Positions 27,401-34,092 are shown, counted from the first letter of the stretch. The stretch is DNA of 40,228 nucleotides from 40-80 sp040394775 (GCA_040394775.1 JBEBRN010000022.1:1-40228); one strand, 5' to 3'. Notes: generated from the letters alone by a model not told the origin. Translations and numbers: made by a program.

Positions 27401-28058
27401 CACTGGCTACTCCAGCATTCGGCATACCTGAACATGCATTTGGTGCTAACACTTTAACCATATAGTCAGCTGTTTCTCCAAAAGATTGATATGAATTCGT
27501 AGGAGAAGTACGAGGATAACAAGGATCGAATGTTGATGGATCTCTTTGTTCATCATAAGACAACGCCACACGCATTCTATGAGTTCCAATAGTAGCTGTA
27601 ATTGGAATATTAACTTGCACTACACCTCCATAGCCTATTGCAACTGTAGAAGCACCTACCAGCTCATTACCATCAAATATATAGTCATCATTAAAATCTA
27701 TCCAAATAGCGACATACTCGGCATTATAATTTGAGTTGGAAGCGATATTCACTGTGTAATTATAACCTTGGTTTAATTCAACTGCAGATAAAGCCGTTTT
27801 ATCATCATAACTATTAACTGAGCATCCTGAGCTAAGATCCATTATAGAAGTACTATTCTCCCCTATAATTGAAAAGTCATTTATTCCAATATTATCACTT
27901 CCCGCAGGTTGACACCCATAAGTATAAGTAGGGATACAGTATTGGGCATTAAGACTCATACTGGTTCCAATTAACAGGAATAGAGTTTGGAGAAATAATG
28001 TCGTGACTCTTTTTGTTTTAGTGAAATTAGTTTTCAATCTTGAGTACTTGTTTTTCAT
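21474..28058 (-). CDS. Giant multi-domain T9SS surface protein (GEVED, Ig-like repeats, PKD)
   Basis: A 2194-residue secreted protein. The signal peptide (TLFLQTLFLLIGTSMSLNA) ends near residue 39. Residues about 50-1250 hold five GEVED-type modules (motifs WIDYNNDG, GETEDYTVN) alternating with four Ig-like modules that end TECYY. Residues about 1251-2036 are eleven 70-72-residue Ig-like repeats (YCxG ... YLWNDNSTNQTL ... GTYSVIVTD). A PKD domain follows (YAWSFGDG, about 2050-2110), and the final 80 residues (VYPNPSKGKY ...) are a T9SS type A sorting signal. It is probably an adhesin or gliding/biofilm surface fibre, but no ligand is evident. It is monocistronic, with a promoter candidate 92 bases upstream and a strong palindromic terminator downstream. 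Internal duplications are strikingly regular. Confidence 0.9.
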   Translation of the reverse strand: MKNKYSRLKTNFTKTKRVTTLFLQTLFLLIGTSMSLNAQYCIPTYTYGCQPAGSDNIGINDFSIIGENSTSIMDLSSGCSVNSYDDKTALSAVELNQGYNYTVNIASNSNYNAEYVAIWIDFNDDYIFDGNELVGASTVAIGYGGVVQVNIPITATIGTHRMRVALSYDEQRDPSTFDPCYPRTSPTNSYQSFGETADYMVKVLAPNACSGMPNAGVASAPSSVCVNSDFTLISTGATLYEAGQSRYWQSSPAGQNIWTDIVGAMNDSYTIASGISAATDYRYIITCTNTSDSDTSNVFSVVLSPVTECYYTYDLCSFDMSINNVELVGETLTLDNNSTCNAFNYEDFTSTTTIPDLKIGSSYSLDVSTDYMYNGTDHSSDQNVRAWIDYNNDGFFDNTEEIVTTNGAGIIGGLASFNFTVNPIYAIAGQHTLRVRMTLFGANPIDPTAIEQYGETEDYTINVISAPLCSAMPSAGTINGPSSICFDTDFTLSETGATSTYQTGLTRKWQSSPAGQNVWTDIVGATTAPYTVTGGISAATDYRYIIICTNTSDSDTSNIVNVALIPETECYYSDNLCLYNLDIVQVKLAGESVTLDNPSGCNAFNYEDFTTATPIPDLIVDSTYTLTVSTTYMNYGNDFSSAQNVSAWIDYNGNGVYESHEEIVATNGAGLVLGTTDLNFTVDAAYAAAGQYTMRVRMVFQGSGPIHPTASEVYGETEDYTVNISLVAPICSGMPNAGVVSAPSTICPNSDFSITTTGGSTFEVGQSRKWQSSPMGDNTWTDIVGGTSNPFTIIGGITAAMDYRYIITCTNTSDSDTSNVFSVVLSPETECYYTYDLCGLGMNINNVELVGETLTLDNNSTCNAFNYEDFTTTATIPDLMIGSTYTLNVTTTFMYNSYDYSSDQNVRAWIDYNNDGIFDNTEEIVTTNGAGMSGGLASLSFTVNPTYASVGQYKMRVRMNLQGSNPIDPSAVINYGETEDYTVNIIPMIACSGMPDAGLIDGPSTICNNTDFTLNTIGSTINRSGLSRKWQSSIAGQNVWTDIVGSTADSCMVTGGISVATDYRYIITCTNTSDSDTSTVFSVALSPETECYYSDNLCQYALYIENVNLVGQTLTLDNPSTCGAFNYEDYRGITTAPDLLVGNTYTLTVSTAFMNFGNDYSATQNVSAWIDYNGNGVFDASEEIVATNGSGMTGGMVALNFTVNPSLATTGQYTMRVRMTQNDSNPIDPSAVIPLGETEDYTVNIICGSMSVNLGLDQSYCAGEAFSTTIDAGNAGATYLWNNGSTNQTLTATTAGTYSVIVTDINGCKGKDTIVITEDALPIINLGNDFSYCVGSTLSATLDAQNTGATYLWNDNSTNQTLTVTTAGTYSVIVTDANSCVGKDTIVVTEDVALIVDLGIDQSYCAGSAFSSTLDAQYAGATYLWNDNSANQTLTATTAGTYSVIVTDIDGCVGKDTIVITEKVTPIVNLGPDDSYCAGTTFSTTLNAGNTGANYLWSDGSTNQTLNVSTAGTYSVTVTNANNCSANGTITITEDAAPVVNLGTVTSYCAGSSMTLDAGNTGATYLWNDGSTNQTLNVSVAGTYSVTVTNANNCSANGTITITESTLPVVDLGTVTTYCAGSSMTLDAGNTGATYLWNDNSTNQTLNVSAAGTYSVTVKNTNNCSANGTITITESTLPVVDLGPITSYCVGSSMTLDAGNAGATYLWNDNSTNQTLSVSTAGTYSVAVTDANNCSANGSITITENALPVVDLGSDDSYCAGTTFSTILDAQNTGASYLWNDNSTNQTLTATTAGSYSVIVTDIDGCVGKDTVVVTENTLPVVNLGNDFSYCVGSTLSTTLDAQNTGATYLWNDNSTNQTLTVTTDGTYSVIVTDVNNCVGKDTVVVTEDVILVVNLGNDISYCEGSAFSTTFDAQYAGASYVWNDNSTNQTLVVTSAGTYSVVITDGSGCEGKDTIVVTENALPIVNLGNDLSYCEGSTFSTTLDAQNAGATYLWNDNSTNQTLTATTAGTYSVVVTSANSCSGNDTIVITEDALPTVAQVTSTDNGNNSYTFSATGVTNVTSYAWSFGDGAVSSAVNPTYNYTTPGNFTVTLTVSNDCGTDSTSINIQSTVGVKDLEDENVISVYPNPSKGKYVITVSQEMNDVPLAIFTVDGKLIFEMTFNGKETQIDLSNHSAGMYFMQLGKVKLVKLVKE
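21949..24305 (-). repeat. Eleven tandem Ig-like coding repeats (about 210/216 bp)
   Basis: Each unit begins with V-x-L-G and contains YC-G, YLWND and GTYSV. Eight units are 72 residues with a GKDT-type end. Three consecutive ones (units 5-7) are 70 residues, lack two residues in the second strand (SSMTLDAG) and carry NCSANGTITITE, which unit 4 shares. Units 2 and 9 share NDFSYCVGSTLS and units 3 and 10 share GSAFS and DAQYAGA, so similarity recurs with a period of seven units. Confidence 0.9.
24308..27890 (-). repeat. GEVED/Ig module super-repeat (about 261 residues, 780-783 bp)
   Basis: Five GEVED modules, four of them preceded by an Ig-like module. The phrase YRYIITCTNTSDSDTS recurs with little change at DNA spacings of 780, 783 and 783 bases (near 24831, 25611, 26394, 27177). 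Modules alternate in type: units with VRAWIDYNNDG alternate with units with VSAWIDYNGNG, so the real period is two modules. Confidence 0.88.
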
Positions 28059-28149
28059 AAATTGTAGTTTAAATTGTTGCTTACTCTAATAAGTTTTCAG
28101 CAGCCCCTTTTATTAAATTAATATTTTATTTTTTTACAAAATAGTGTTA

Positions 28150-28180
28150 CAAATATATGAGAAAAATGTATGTCAAGCAA
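28150..28180 (-). promoter_or_regulatory. Candidate promoter of the giant T9SS gene
   Basis: On the minus strand a TTG (plus positions 28178-28180) is followed after 20 bases by TATATTTG (28150-28157), an exact fit to TAnnTTTG, 92 bases ahead of the ATG. A second TTG at 28174-28176 gives 16-base spacing. Confidence 0.55.
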
Positions 28181-28308
28181 TTTTAATTATTAACAAACTA
28201 TCAACATTTCTTACATTTTACAAAAAAAAACATGTTATTTTATCACTAAAACATATAGCAATTAAAAATAAATCACTATATTGTATGCTAATAAAATATA
28301 AAAATTTA

Positions 28309-28536
28309 ATGTCTAAAAGAAAAGTAACATATTCTAGTAAATTTATAAAAGAACTATCAAAAAAAACAACTCAAATAGTTGTTTCTAAAAATAAGAAGAA
28401 GAGAAGTATTCATTCCTATATCGGTCATTTGAATAAAAGCTCATTCGTGAATTCTTTTAAAAGCATGCAAAAAGAGATTTCTATATTTTCAAATAAAAGG
28501 TTCAATAGCTATGTTCAAGATATGGATTTAGAATAA
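28309..28536 (+). CDS. Small basic hypothetical protein
   Basis: If started at the ATG at 28309, this encodes 75 residues very rich in Lys, Ser and Asn (begins MSKRKVTYSSKFIKELSKK, ends YVQDMDLE), with no signal peptide or membrane span. The same frame is open from 28144, but that part overlaps the promoter region of the divergent T9SS gene and is low-complexity AT-rich DNA, so it is discarded. I do not recognise a family. Basic charge could mean nucleic-acid binding, but that is only a guess. It converges on the next gene with a 19-base gap. It could also be a chance ORF. Confidence 0.45.
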   Translation: MSKRKVTYSSKFIKELSKKTTQIVVSKNKKKRSIHSYIGHLNKSSFVNSFKSMQKEISIFSNKRFNSYVQDMDLE

Positions 28537-28555
28537 ATTCAATGATTAAGAATCA

Positions 28556-29500
28556 TCATTTAAAGGCATGTAATTTAACACCTTCTCTTAATTCAACCTC
28601 TCTACTTCCTTGAATACCACCAGTATGAATGAAAATAATTTTTTCATTTCTAAGATTTAATTTCTGGATAGTATCTTCTAGTGCGTAAAATGCTTTAGAT
28701 GTATAAATCGGGTCTAATTTTAAATTGAACTGGCGATATTTTGTGGTAATATAGGTTAACAATTCATCGGTATATTTTCCATATCCTCCGAAGTGATAGT
28801 CTTTTTCAATAACTAGGCGATCCAAAAACTCACTGATTAATTCTTCATCTAAAAAAGATTGCTGGAATAGCTGTCTCATTTCTGCCTCTGAATCAAAGCC
28901 TTTTAGAACAGGGACAACATGAACTTTACACTTCTCTGGACTTCCTAATAAGATACCGCAACTGGTAGTAGTGGTTCCTTGTGCGACAAAAACGCGATTA
29001 ACGTCTTTGGGTAATTCTGACCATATCTCTTGACAACCTAAAATCCCATAATAATTAGCTCCTCCTTCAGGAACAATAAATGAGTTGGGATAATCAATAT
29101 GTAATTCTTTCCACCATTCTCTATCGTAACGAAGTTGATATTCAGGACGAGAAACAAAAACCAGTTGCATACCGTAGGCTGCACAACGTTTTAGCGAGTC
29201 GTTACTATTTTTATTTAATTCATCGCCACGAACAACTCCTATCGACTTGAATCCTAACAAATTAGAAGCGCAAGCCGTCGCGACTAAATGATTGGAAAAA
29301 GCGCCGCCAAAAGTGAGAATAGTCTCATTTTTATTAAACTTTGCTTCCTCGATATTATAGAGCAACTTACGCCATTTATTGCCGGAAATCTCATCATGAA
29401 TTAAATCATCTCGCTTGACCAAAACGGTTAAATTCCGTTGCTTCCAATCGTCGGTTGTTAGTTCCTGTAAGATTGCATTATTTAGATTCGGATAATTCAT
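28556..29500 (-). CDS. PLP-dependent ACC deaminase / D-cysteine desulfhydrase family enzyme
   Basis: A 314-residue fold-type II PLP enzyme. The Schiff-base lysine is K42 in SGNKWRKL, preceded by VKRDDLIHDE. The phosphate/substrate-binding loop TFGGAFSNHLVATA follows, with a VAQGTTTTSCGILLG cofactor loop later. The family includes 1-aminocyclopropane-1-carboxylate deaminase and D-cysteine desulfhydrase; in Bacteroidota the latter activity or an unknown amino-acid deamination is more likely. The length is near the usual 310-340. It is transcribed away from the small DUF5522 gene, with only 23 bases between the two starts. Confidence 0.85.
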   Translation of the reverse strand: MNYPNLNNAILQELTTDDWKQRNLTVLVKRDDLIHDEISGNKWRKLLYNIEEAKFNKNETILTFGGAFSNHLVATACASNLLGFKSIGVVRGDELNKNSNDSLKRCAAYGMQLVFVSRPEYQLRYDREWWKELHIDYPNSFIVPEGGANYYGILGCQEIWSELPKDVNRVFVAQGTTTTSCGILLGSPEKCKVHVVPVLKGFDSEAEMRQLFQQSFLDEELISEFLDRLVIEKDYHFGGYGKYTDELLTYITTKYRQFNLKLDPIYTSKAFYALEDTIQKLNLRNEKIIFIHTGGIQGSREVELREGVKLHAFK

Positions 29501-29511
29501 TTTAAGTTTTG

Positions 29512-29519
29512 TATTTTTG
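29512..29519 (+). promoter_or_regulatory. -7 box four bases before the DUF5522 start
   Basis: TATTTTTG then TGCT then ATG at 29524. This is the third example of the same four-base spacing in the window and predicts a leaderless mRNA. No good -33 TTG is found. Confidence 0.45.
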
Positions 29520-29523
29520 TGCT

Positions 29524-29712
29524 ATGAGTGAAGATGATTTAGGCTTTTCTAAGAGAAAAAATCTCGAACCAGATGATTATTATTTGAGCGACCTTGGATA
29601 TATTGTTTTCACGGAAAAGTATCTTTTAAAAAGAGGTTATTGTTGTAAAAGTGGCTGCAAACATTGTCCGTATGGTTACGACAAAAAAACGGATACTATC
29701 AAGAAAAAATAA
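29524..29712 (+). CDS. DUF5522 small cysteine-rich protein
   Basis: A 62-residue protein with the hallmark YIVFTEKYLLKRGYCC followed by KSGCKHCPYGY. The CC-x3-C-x2-CP cysteine cluster suggests metal binding. The family is small and of unknown function. The ATG at 29524 (MSEDDLGF) is chosen over the in-frame start at 29509 because a perfect -7 box occupies 29512-29519. It converges with the acyltransferase gene: the two stop codons abut at 29712/29713. Confidence 0.78.
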   Translation: MSEDDLGFSKRKNLEPDDYYLSDLGYIVFTEKYLLKRGYCCKSGCKHCPYGYDKKTDTIKKK

Positions 29713-30270
29713 TCAATTTATTTCCTCTTTTCGAATACCATTATTCGGTCTTTTCCCCGTATATTTCTCCAATCTTCTTTTTATTTCAAGCACGTCTTTT
29801 TCAGCATCACCTGTCGGAATAAATAAACCGTCAAATCCACCTGTTTTGTTTTTATAATCGATAAACCCCAAATAAATGGGCACATTCGCATTCAACGCAA
29901 TGTGGTAAAATCCTTTTTTCCAATTAGGTTGATAATCGCGTGTGCCTTCAGGTGTGAAGACTAAGTAAAAATCATCGTGAGAATTAAAATACGTAATAGC
30001 CTGCTGTGTAATATTTGATTTCTTATTTCGATCAACAGGTAACCCTCCTAATTGACGTAATAAGATACCAAAAGGAAAAATAAATAGCTCTTTTTTAATC
30101 AAAAACTTCGTGGGAATTCCATAATGTCCGAAAGCAATTTTTCCAATGACAAAATCCCAATTAGAAGTATGTGGAGCAACACAAATAACCGCTTTGCGTA
30201 CTCCGTCCGGTTGATGTTCATGAATCCTCCAGCCGGATAGCTTTAAGATATTAAATAATATTTTATTCAA
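29713..30270 (-). CDS. 1-acyl-sn-glycerol-3-phosphate acyltransferase-like (PlsC) protein
   Basis: About 185 residues of the LPLAT family. The catalytic HX4D motif is visible (APHTSNWDF), followed by the substrate-binding FTPEGTRD block and a middle motif around GGLPVDR. Members of this short type acylate lysophosphatidic acid or ornithine/glycine lipids at the inner membrane. The open frame has no ATG near its beginning. A TTG at 30312 would overlap the divergent gene's ATG, while a TTG at 30270 gives the family-like start NKILFNILKLSGWRI, so the latter is used; the true start remains uncertain. Confidence 0.8.
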   Translation of the reverse strand: MNKILFNILKLSGWRIHEHQPDGVRKAVICVAPHTSNWDFVIGKIAFGHYGIPTKFLIKKELFIFPFGILLRQLGGLPVDRNKKSNITQQAITYFNSHDDFYLVFTPEGTRDYQPNWKKGFYHIALNANVPIYLGFIDYKNKTGGFDGLFIPTGDAEKDVLEIKRRLEKYTGKRPNNGIRKEEIN

Positions 30271-30294
30271 CGTTAAAAAGTTTGGTGAATATCG

Positions 30295-30302
30295 TATATT
30301 CG
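30295..30302 (+). promoter_or_regulatory. -7-like box four bases before the 413-residue gene
   Basis: TATATTCG then TGCT then ATG at 30307. One base differs from TAnnTTTG, but the spacing and the TGCT spacer are the same as before DUF5522. Confidence 0.35.
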
Positions 30303-30306
30303 TGCT

Positions 30307-31548
30307 ATGCAAAGTTCAAAAATAAGAATTGTTTTGAAAGTGACAATTGCTCTAAGCATATTATGGGCAACGACTTGGTCAATTTTTATTTTTACTGAAA
30401 GTAAGAAACCACAAACAATTGAAATTCCAAGTGACTTTCAGCAGGTAGTTGTCATCAATTCAACACAAACACTTATCGATGTAGCACAAAGACTAGGAAC
30501 TGATGAAAATTACCAACCTTTATATGAAAAATTACTGGCCGTCACTAAAGAACAAAAAGGAGAACCACTAAAGGAAAAAATTGGAGTCAATATTTTGAAA
30601 CCAATTGTTTTGGTTACCACTAATACAGAAAATAGTACAAGCCGCTATCTCATGGTTGACATTACCAATGAAAAAGACTTCAGGTCGATGGCTAGTCAAA
30701 TGAATATAACTGCATTTGTTAAAGATAATAAAGGTTTTCTAGTACTTTCGGATAATTTTAAGTTGCCACAAAAATTCAAACATATCCAACAACAATCGGG
30801 TAATATTTTGAACGTGTATTCGAGAAACAATGAGAAACTGATTCTCTCCTTGAAAGATAATCAACTTAATATATCAGGCTCCATTCCATATGAATCATCT
30901 AATCAACTTAGTCAAATACCTACCAACAAAGGATTGTTTTTACACTTAGTTATGCCTTCCTTAAGGTTAGATAACACGATGCTTCCAAATGATTGGAAGG
31001 TATTTTTAGAAAATATTGATTTAGCTGCAATTGATTACGAAGGTGGAGCAGTTTCAAAACAAGGCTTCTTCCCTATTTTAAACACTGTTTTTTCGGTAAA
31101 AGAAACACTCGACATTGCACATTTGAAATTAATCTTTAAAAAATATCCTTTGATAAGATTCTACGATTATCAAGAAGATAATTATCGAATCATTATTTCT
31201 GGGCAGAAATACATCCTTAAAAAGCTGAACAACAAAGAATGGTTTTTCGGAATGGATGAATCAAGTCTAATGCAAAATAAAACGAATGAAGTCTTTACAT
31301 TAAGAGGAAATCTCTCTAAGTTGACGGATGTCAAAGGAAGTGTACTTGTTTCAGCTGGTTTAAATTTTATTCCAGGCTTCACTCCTACCAAACGTTTTTT
31401 AAATAAAGTAGATGTGACGGATATAGCTATTGTCCAAAAAAATGGTCAGTTTGAAATTAATGGTCAAGTTTCTTTTAAGGAAGATACCAATATTGGTTTA
31501 GAAATTCTCAGCTATACGCTTGAAATGATGGAAATTATCAATCAATAG
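30307..31548 (+). CDS. Membrane-anchored protein of unknown function
   Basis: A 413-residue protein with one N-terminal transmembrane helix (residues about 8-28, IVLKVTIALSILWATTWSIF) and a large periplasmic part rich in beta strands. I do not recognise the family. Internal halves look loosely repetitive (FLVLSDNFKLPQKF; YRIIISGQKYILKK). It overlaps the possible far-upstream start of the divergent acyltransferase and converges with the CDF transporter, with 15 bases between stops. No catalytic motif is visible. An envelope stress or lipid-related role would be speculation. Confidence 0.7.
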   Translation: MQSSKIRIVLKVTIALSILWATTWSIFIFTESKKPQTIEIPSDFQQVVVINSTQTLIDVAQRLGTDENYQPLYEKLLAVTKEQKGEPLKEKIGVNILKPIVLVTTNTENSTSRYLMVDITNEKDFRSMASQMNITAFVKDNKGFLVLSDNFKLPQKFKHIQQQSGNILNVYSRNNEKLILSLKDNQLNISGSIPYESSNQLSQIPTNKGLFLHLVMPSLRLDNTMLPNDWKVFLENIDLAAIDYEGGAVSKQGFFPILNTVFSVKETLDIAHLKLIFKKYPLIRFYDYQEDNYRIIISGQKYILKKLNNKEWFFGMDESSLMQNKTNEVFTLRGNLSKLTDVKGSVLVSAGLNFIPGFTPTKRFLNKVDVTDIAIVQKNGQFEINGQVSFKEDTNIGLEILSYTLEMMEIINQ

Positions 31549-31563
31549 TATTCTTTTTTTATT

Positions 31564-32445
31564 TCAAGTTCCAACTGCTGGTTCAATATGAATTAAGACA
31601 TCTCCTATTTCATGGTGCTTGTCCATTAACAAGTCTTTAAATTCATGAGAAATAGCATGTCCTCGACGTACGGGCATTTTCCCATCGACTTCCAAATGCA
31701 TATCAATGTAGTAGTAAATTCCCACTTTACGTACATGGCATTTTTCAATTTGAATGATGTCTGGAATTAATTGGGCATCTTCATAAATCATCAATTTGAA
31801 TTTTTCGTGGGAATTCTTATCCATGATTTCGCCCCAAGCTGGTCTGAAAATTTTAAAAGCATTATACACGATAAAAATACTGGCCACAATTGCTGCTACA
31901 TCATCTAAATAAGCATATTCTGCTCCTAAAAATAACGCTAACGAAATACCTGCAAGTGTTGCTATTGATGTTAATGCGTCACTTCGATGATGCCACGCCT
32001 CCGCCAATAAGGCCGAACTATTCAGTTGCTTACTTTTCTTATACACCAAACGATAACAACATTCTTTCCAGACTAGAAAAGCGGTGACAAAAATTAACGT
32101 CCATTTTTTTGGGAGTGCATGCGGCGTATTCATATTATGAATAGCACCAAGAACGATGAACACCGCAGAAAGAATCATTATCAATACCACAATAAATGTG
32201 ATGATTGGCTCAATTCGACCACGTCCATACGGATAATCTTCATTGGCAGGTTTTTGCGAATATTTTAAGCCAAAGAAAACAACACTCGAAGCAATAATAT
32301 CATTCGTCGATTCAATCGCATTGGCAATAATAGCATTCGAATTTCCTAAAACGCCTGCAATCCACGTAATGATTGTCAAAACTATATTGGAAAGTAAACT
32401 AAATAATGTGACGTTTTGTATGTTATGTTGCCGTGTTTCTCCCAT
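31564..32445 (-). CDS. Cation diffusion facilitator (CDF) family transporter
   Basis: A 293-residue membrane antiporter that exports divalent metals such as Zn, Fe or Mn in exchange for protons. Six transmembrane helices lie in residues about 13-205 and a cytoplasmic ferredoxin-like domain fills the rest (HLEVDGKMPVRRGHAISHEF ... DVLIHIEP). The TM5 metal motif HHRSD is intact (H152, D156). In TM2 the usual D-x3-D is E45-x3-D49, and the loop normally reading HPYGHGR is YPYGRGR, so the second site lacks its histidines. Metal choice therefore cannot be predicted. It has its own minus-strand promoter candidate, back to back with the flippase gene. Confidence 0.85.
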   Translation of the reverse strand: MGETRQHNIQNVTLFSLLSNIVLTIITWIAGVLGNSNAIIANAIESTNDIIASSVVFFGLKYSQKPANEDYPYGRGRIEPIITFIVVLIMILSAVFIVLGAIHNMNTPHALPKKWTLIFVTAFLVWKECCYRLVYKKSKQLNSSALLAEAWHHRSDALTSIATLAGISLALFLGAEYAYLDDVAAIVASIFIVYNAFKIFRPAWGEIMDKNSHEKFKLMIYEDAQLIPDIIQIEKCHVRKVGIYYYIDMHLEVDGKMPVRRGHAISHEFKDLLMDKHHEIGDVLIHIEPAVGT

Positions 32446-32470
32446 CCGATTCGTTGTTAAAACGATACTT

Positions 32471-32478
32471 CAAAAGTA
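32471..32478 (-). promoter_or_regulatory. Candidate -7 box of the CDF gene
   Basis: The minus strand reads TACTTTTG, fitting TAnnTTTG, 25 bases before the ATG. The surrounding 133-base divergent gap also holds a rightward TAGTTTTG at 32552-32559 for the flippase. Confidence 0.4.
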
Positions 32479-32551
32479 GTGGTTTGTTTTCGAAGCGTAA
32501 AAAAAATACGAACATTTAATCGTAATGAGTGGTTTCTGAGCGAAAAAATAA

Positions 32552-32559
32552 TAGTTTTG
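32552..32559 (+). promoter_or_regulatory. Candidate -7 box of the flippase gene
   Basis: TAGTTTTG fits TAnnTTTG, 19 bases before the ATG at 32579. A clear -33 TTG is not seen. Confidence 0.35.
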
Positions 32560-32578
32560 AGTTCAATTAAGCAAATGA

Positions 32579-34072
32579 ATGGGAGTTGTTCAAAAAGATG
32601 CGGCTAAAATTACACTACTTTCCTACTTAGGAATGTTCTTAGGCTATTTTAACAAAGCATTTTTATTTATTATTTTCCTAACTACCGAAGAAATTGGATT
32701 ACTCAATCTATTACTTTCGGTTGGTTTGTTATTCGCACAATTTTGCAATTTTGGAACGGTCTTTACAGTAGGTAAATTCTTCCCATTTTTTCATAATAAG
32801 TCCAAAAACAACTTCGGATTTCTGCAATACAACTTTCTAATCATCACTTTTGGAGTTATTATTTTCACTACACTCGCTTTTATTTTCAAGGACAAAGTAA
32901 GTAGTTATTATGCGGTAAAATCTCCTGAATTCGTCACCTATTATCTATGGTTTATTCCCATTGGCGTTGCTTACATCTATTTCTCGTTATTTGATAATTA
33001 CTTAAGAGCATTATACAAAAATGTTATTTCAGTGCTACTCTACGAAGTAGTTTTGCGAATAGTAACGATGCTTGCCATTTTGGCTTTTGGCTTCAAATGG
33101 ATGAGTTTTGATACATTGATTAAAATATCTTCACTCGTTTACTTTATTCCAACGGTTATTCTATTCGTTTATCTCATTTATTTAAAGGAATTAAATCTAA
33201 CGAGTTGGAAGATTGATATTCCGAAGCGGTTTAGAAGAATTTTACTTCGATTCAGTGCGTTAAGTTATTTCAATACAATTGGAAGTATGATTGTCACCAC
33301 GATTGATGCTTTGATGGTTGCTGCTTATTTAGGTCTTTCTGAAACAGGAATTTATACCACCGTCGTTTTTATTACCGCATTTTTACAAGTTCCGTATCGT
33401 ACACTTATTCGTATCACAACTCCAATGGTTGCAGTGTATTGGAAAGCAAAAGACATGGTCAAGATGCAAGAACTGTATCAAAAGGTAAGTTCGGTTTTAC
33501 TCATTATTTCTACAGTACTTTTCATGTATATCTGGATCAATCGAGAAGCTATTTTCTATATCTTAAAACCAGAATTTGTAGCCGGAATATCGGTGTTCTT
33601 ATTCATTATGATTGGTCGTTTAACAGATATGTATTTGGGTTTGAATGGCACTATTTTTACCATGTCTAAAAAATATGCGTTTGATTTGATTTTCACCTTT
33701 GTATTAATTGCTATTGTTTATTTCTTAAATGTTCTTTTTATTCCAACAATGGGAATGACAGGAGCGGCTTTAGGAACCATGATTGCTTTGTTAGTGTATA
33801 ATATTGGTAGAGCTTATTTTGTTTGGCATCAATATAAATTACATCCTTTTACAAAAAGTCAATTCCTCGTTTTAATTCTATTTGCTGTAAATATTCTTAT
33901 CTATGAATTTTTGCCACATCTCGAAAATCGCTGGATTGATATTCTAGTTCGGTCTTTTTGTTTTACGATAACCTATCCTTTCATTTTAATCATTTTTAAA
34001 GTCGAAGGAGAAATCAATAACTATTTGTTGAAAGCGTATCGAAAAATTATTCCTCAAAAAACAACATTCTAA
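32579..34072 (+). CDS. Polysaccharide flippase (Wzx/MATE-like, MOP superfamily)
   Basis: A 497-residue integral membrane protein with about 14 hydrophobic helices from residue 12 to 480, in the pattern of oligosaccharide flippases. The N-terminus (KDAAKITLLSYLGMFLGYFNKAFLF) and the central segment with YFNTIGSMIVTTIDALMVAAYLG resemble lipopolysaccharide-O-antigen or exopolysaccharide exporters of Bacteroidota. It probably flips lipid-linked sugars across the inner membrane. No glycosyltransferases are adjacent, so the cargo is unknown. The terminal helices are followed by a short basic tail. Confidence 0.82.
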   Translation: MGVVQKDAAKITLLSYLGMFLGYFNKAFLFIIFLTTEEIGLLNLLLSVGLLFAQFCNFGTVFTVGKFFPFFHNKSKNNFGFLQYNFLIITFGVIIFTTLAFIFKDKVSSYYAVKSPEFVTYYLWFIPIGVAYIYFSLFDNYLRALYKNVISVLLYEVVLRIVTMLAILAFGFKWMSFDTLIKISSLVYFIPTVILFVYLIYLKELNLTSWKIDIPKRFRRILLRFSALSYFNTIGSMIVTTIDALMVAAYLGLSETGIYTTVVFITAFLQVPYRTLIRITTPMVAVYWKAKDMVKMQELYQKVSSVLLIISTVLFMYIWINREAIFYILKPEFVAGISVFLFIMIGRLTDMYLGLNGTIFTMSKKYAFDLIFTFVLIAIVYFLNVLFIPTMGMTGAALGTMIALLVYNIGRAYFVWHQYKLHPFTKSQFLVLILFAVNILIYEFLPHLENRWIDILVRSFCFTITYPFILIIFKVEGEINNYLLKAYRKIIPQKTTF

Positions 34073-34092
34073 AAAGTTGTTACGTTGAAGTT

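Noticed and set aside
28144..28308. Upstream extension of the small basic ORF
   Set aside because: It overlaps the divergent T9SS promoter region and is AT-rich low-complexity sequence; the ATG at 28309 is a better start.
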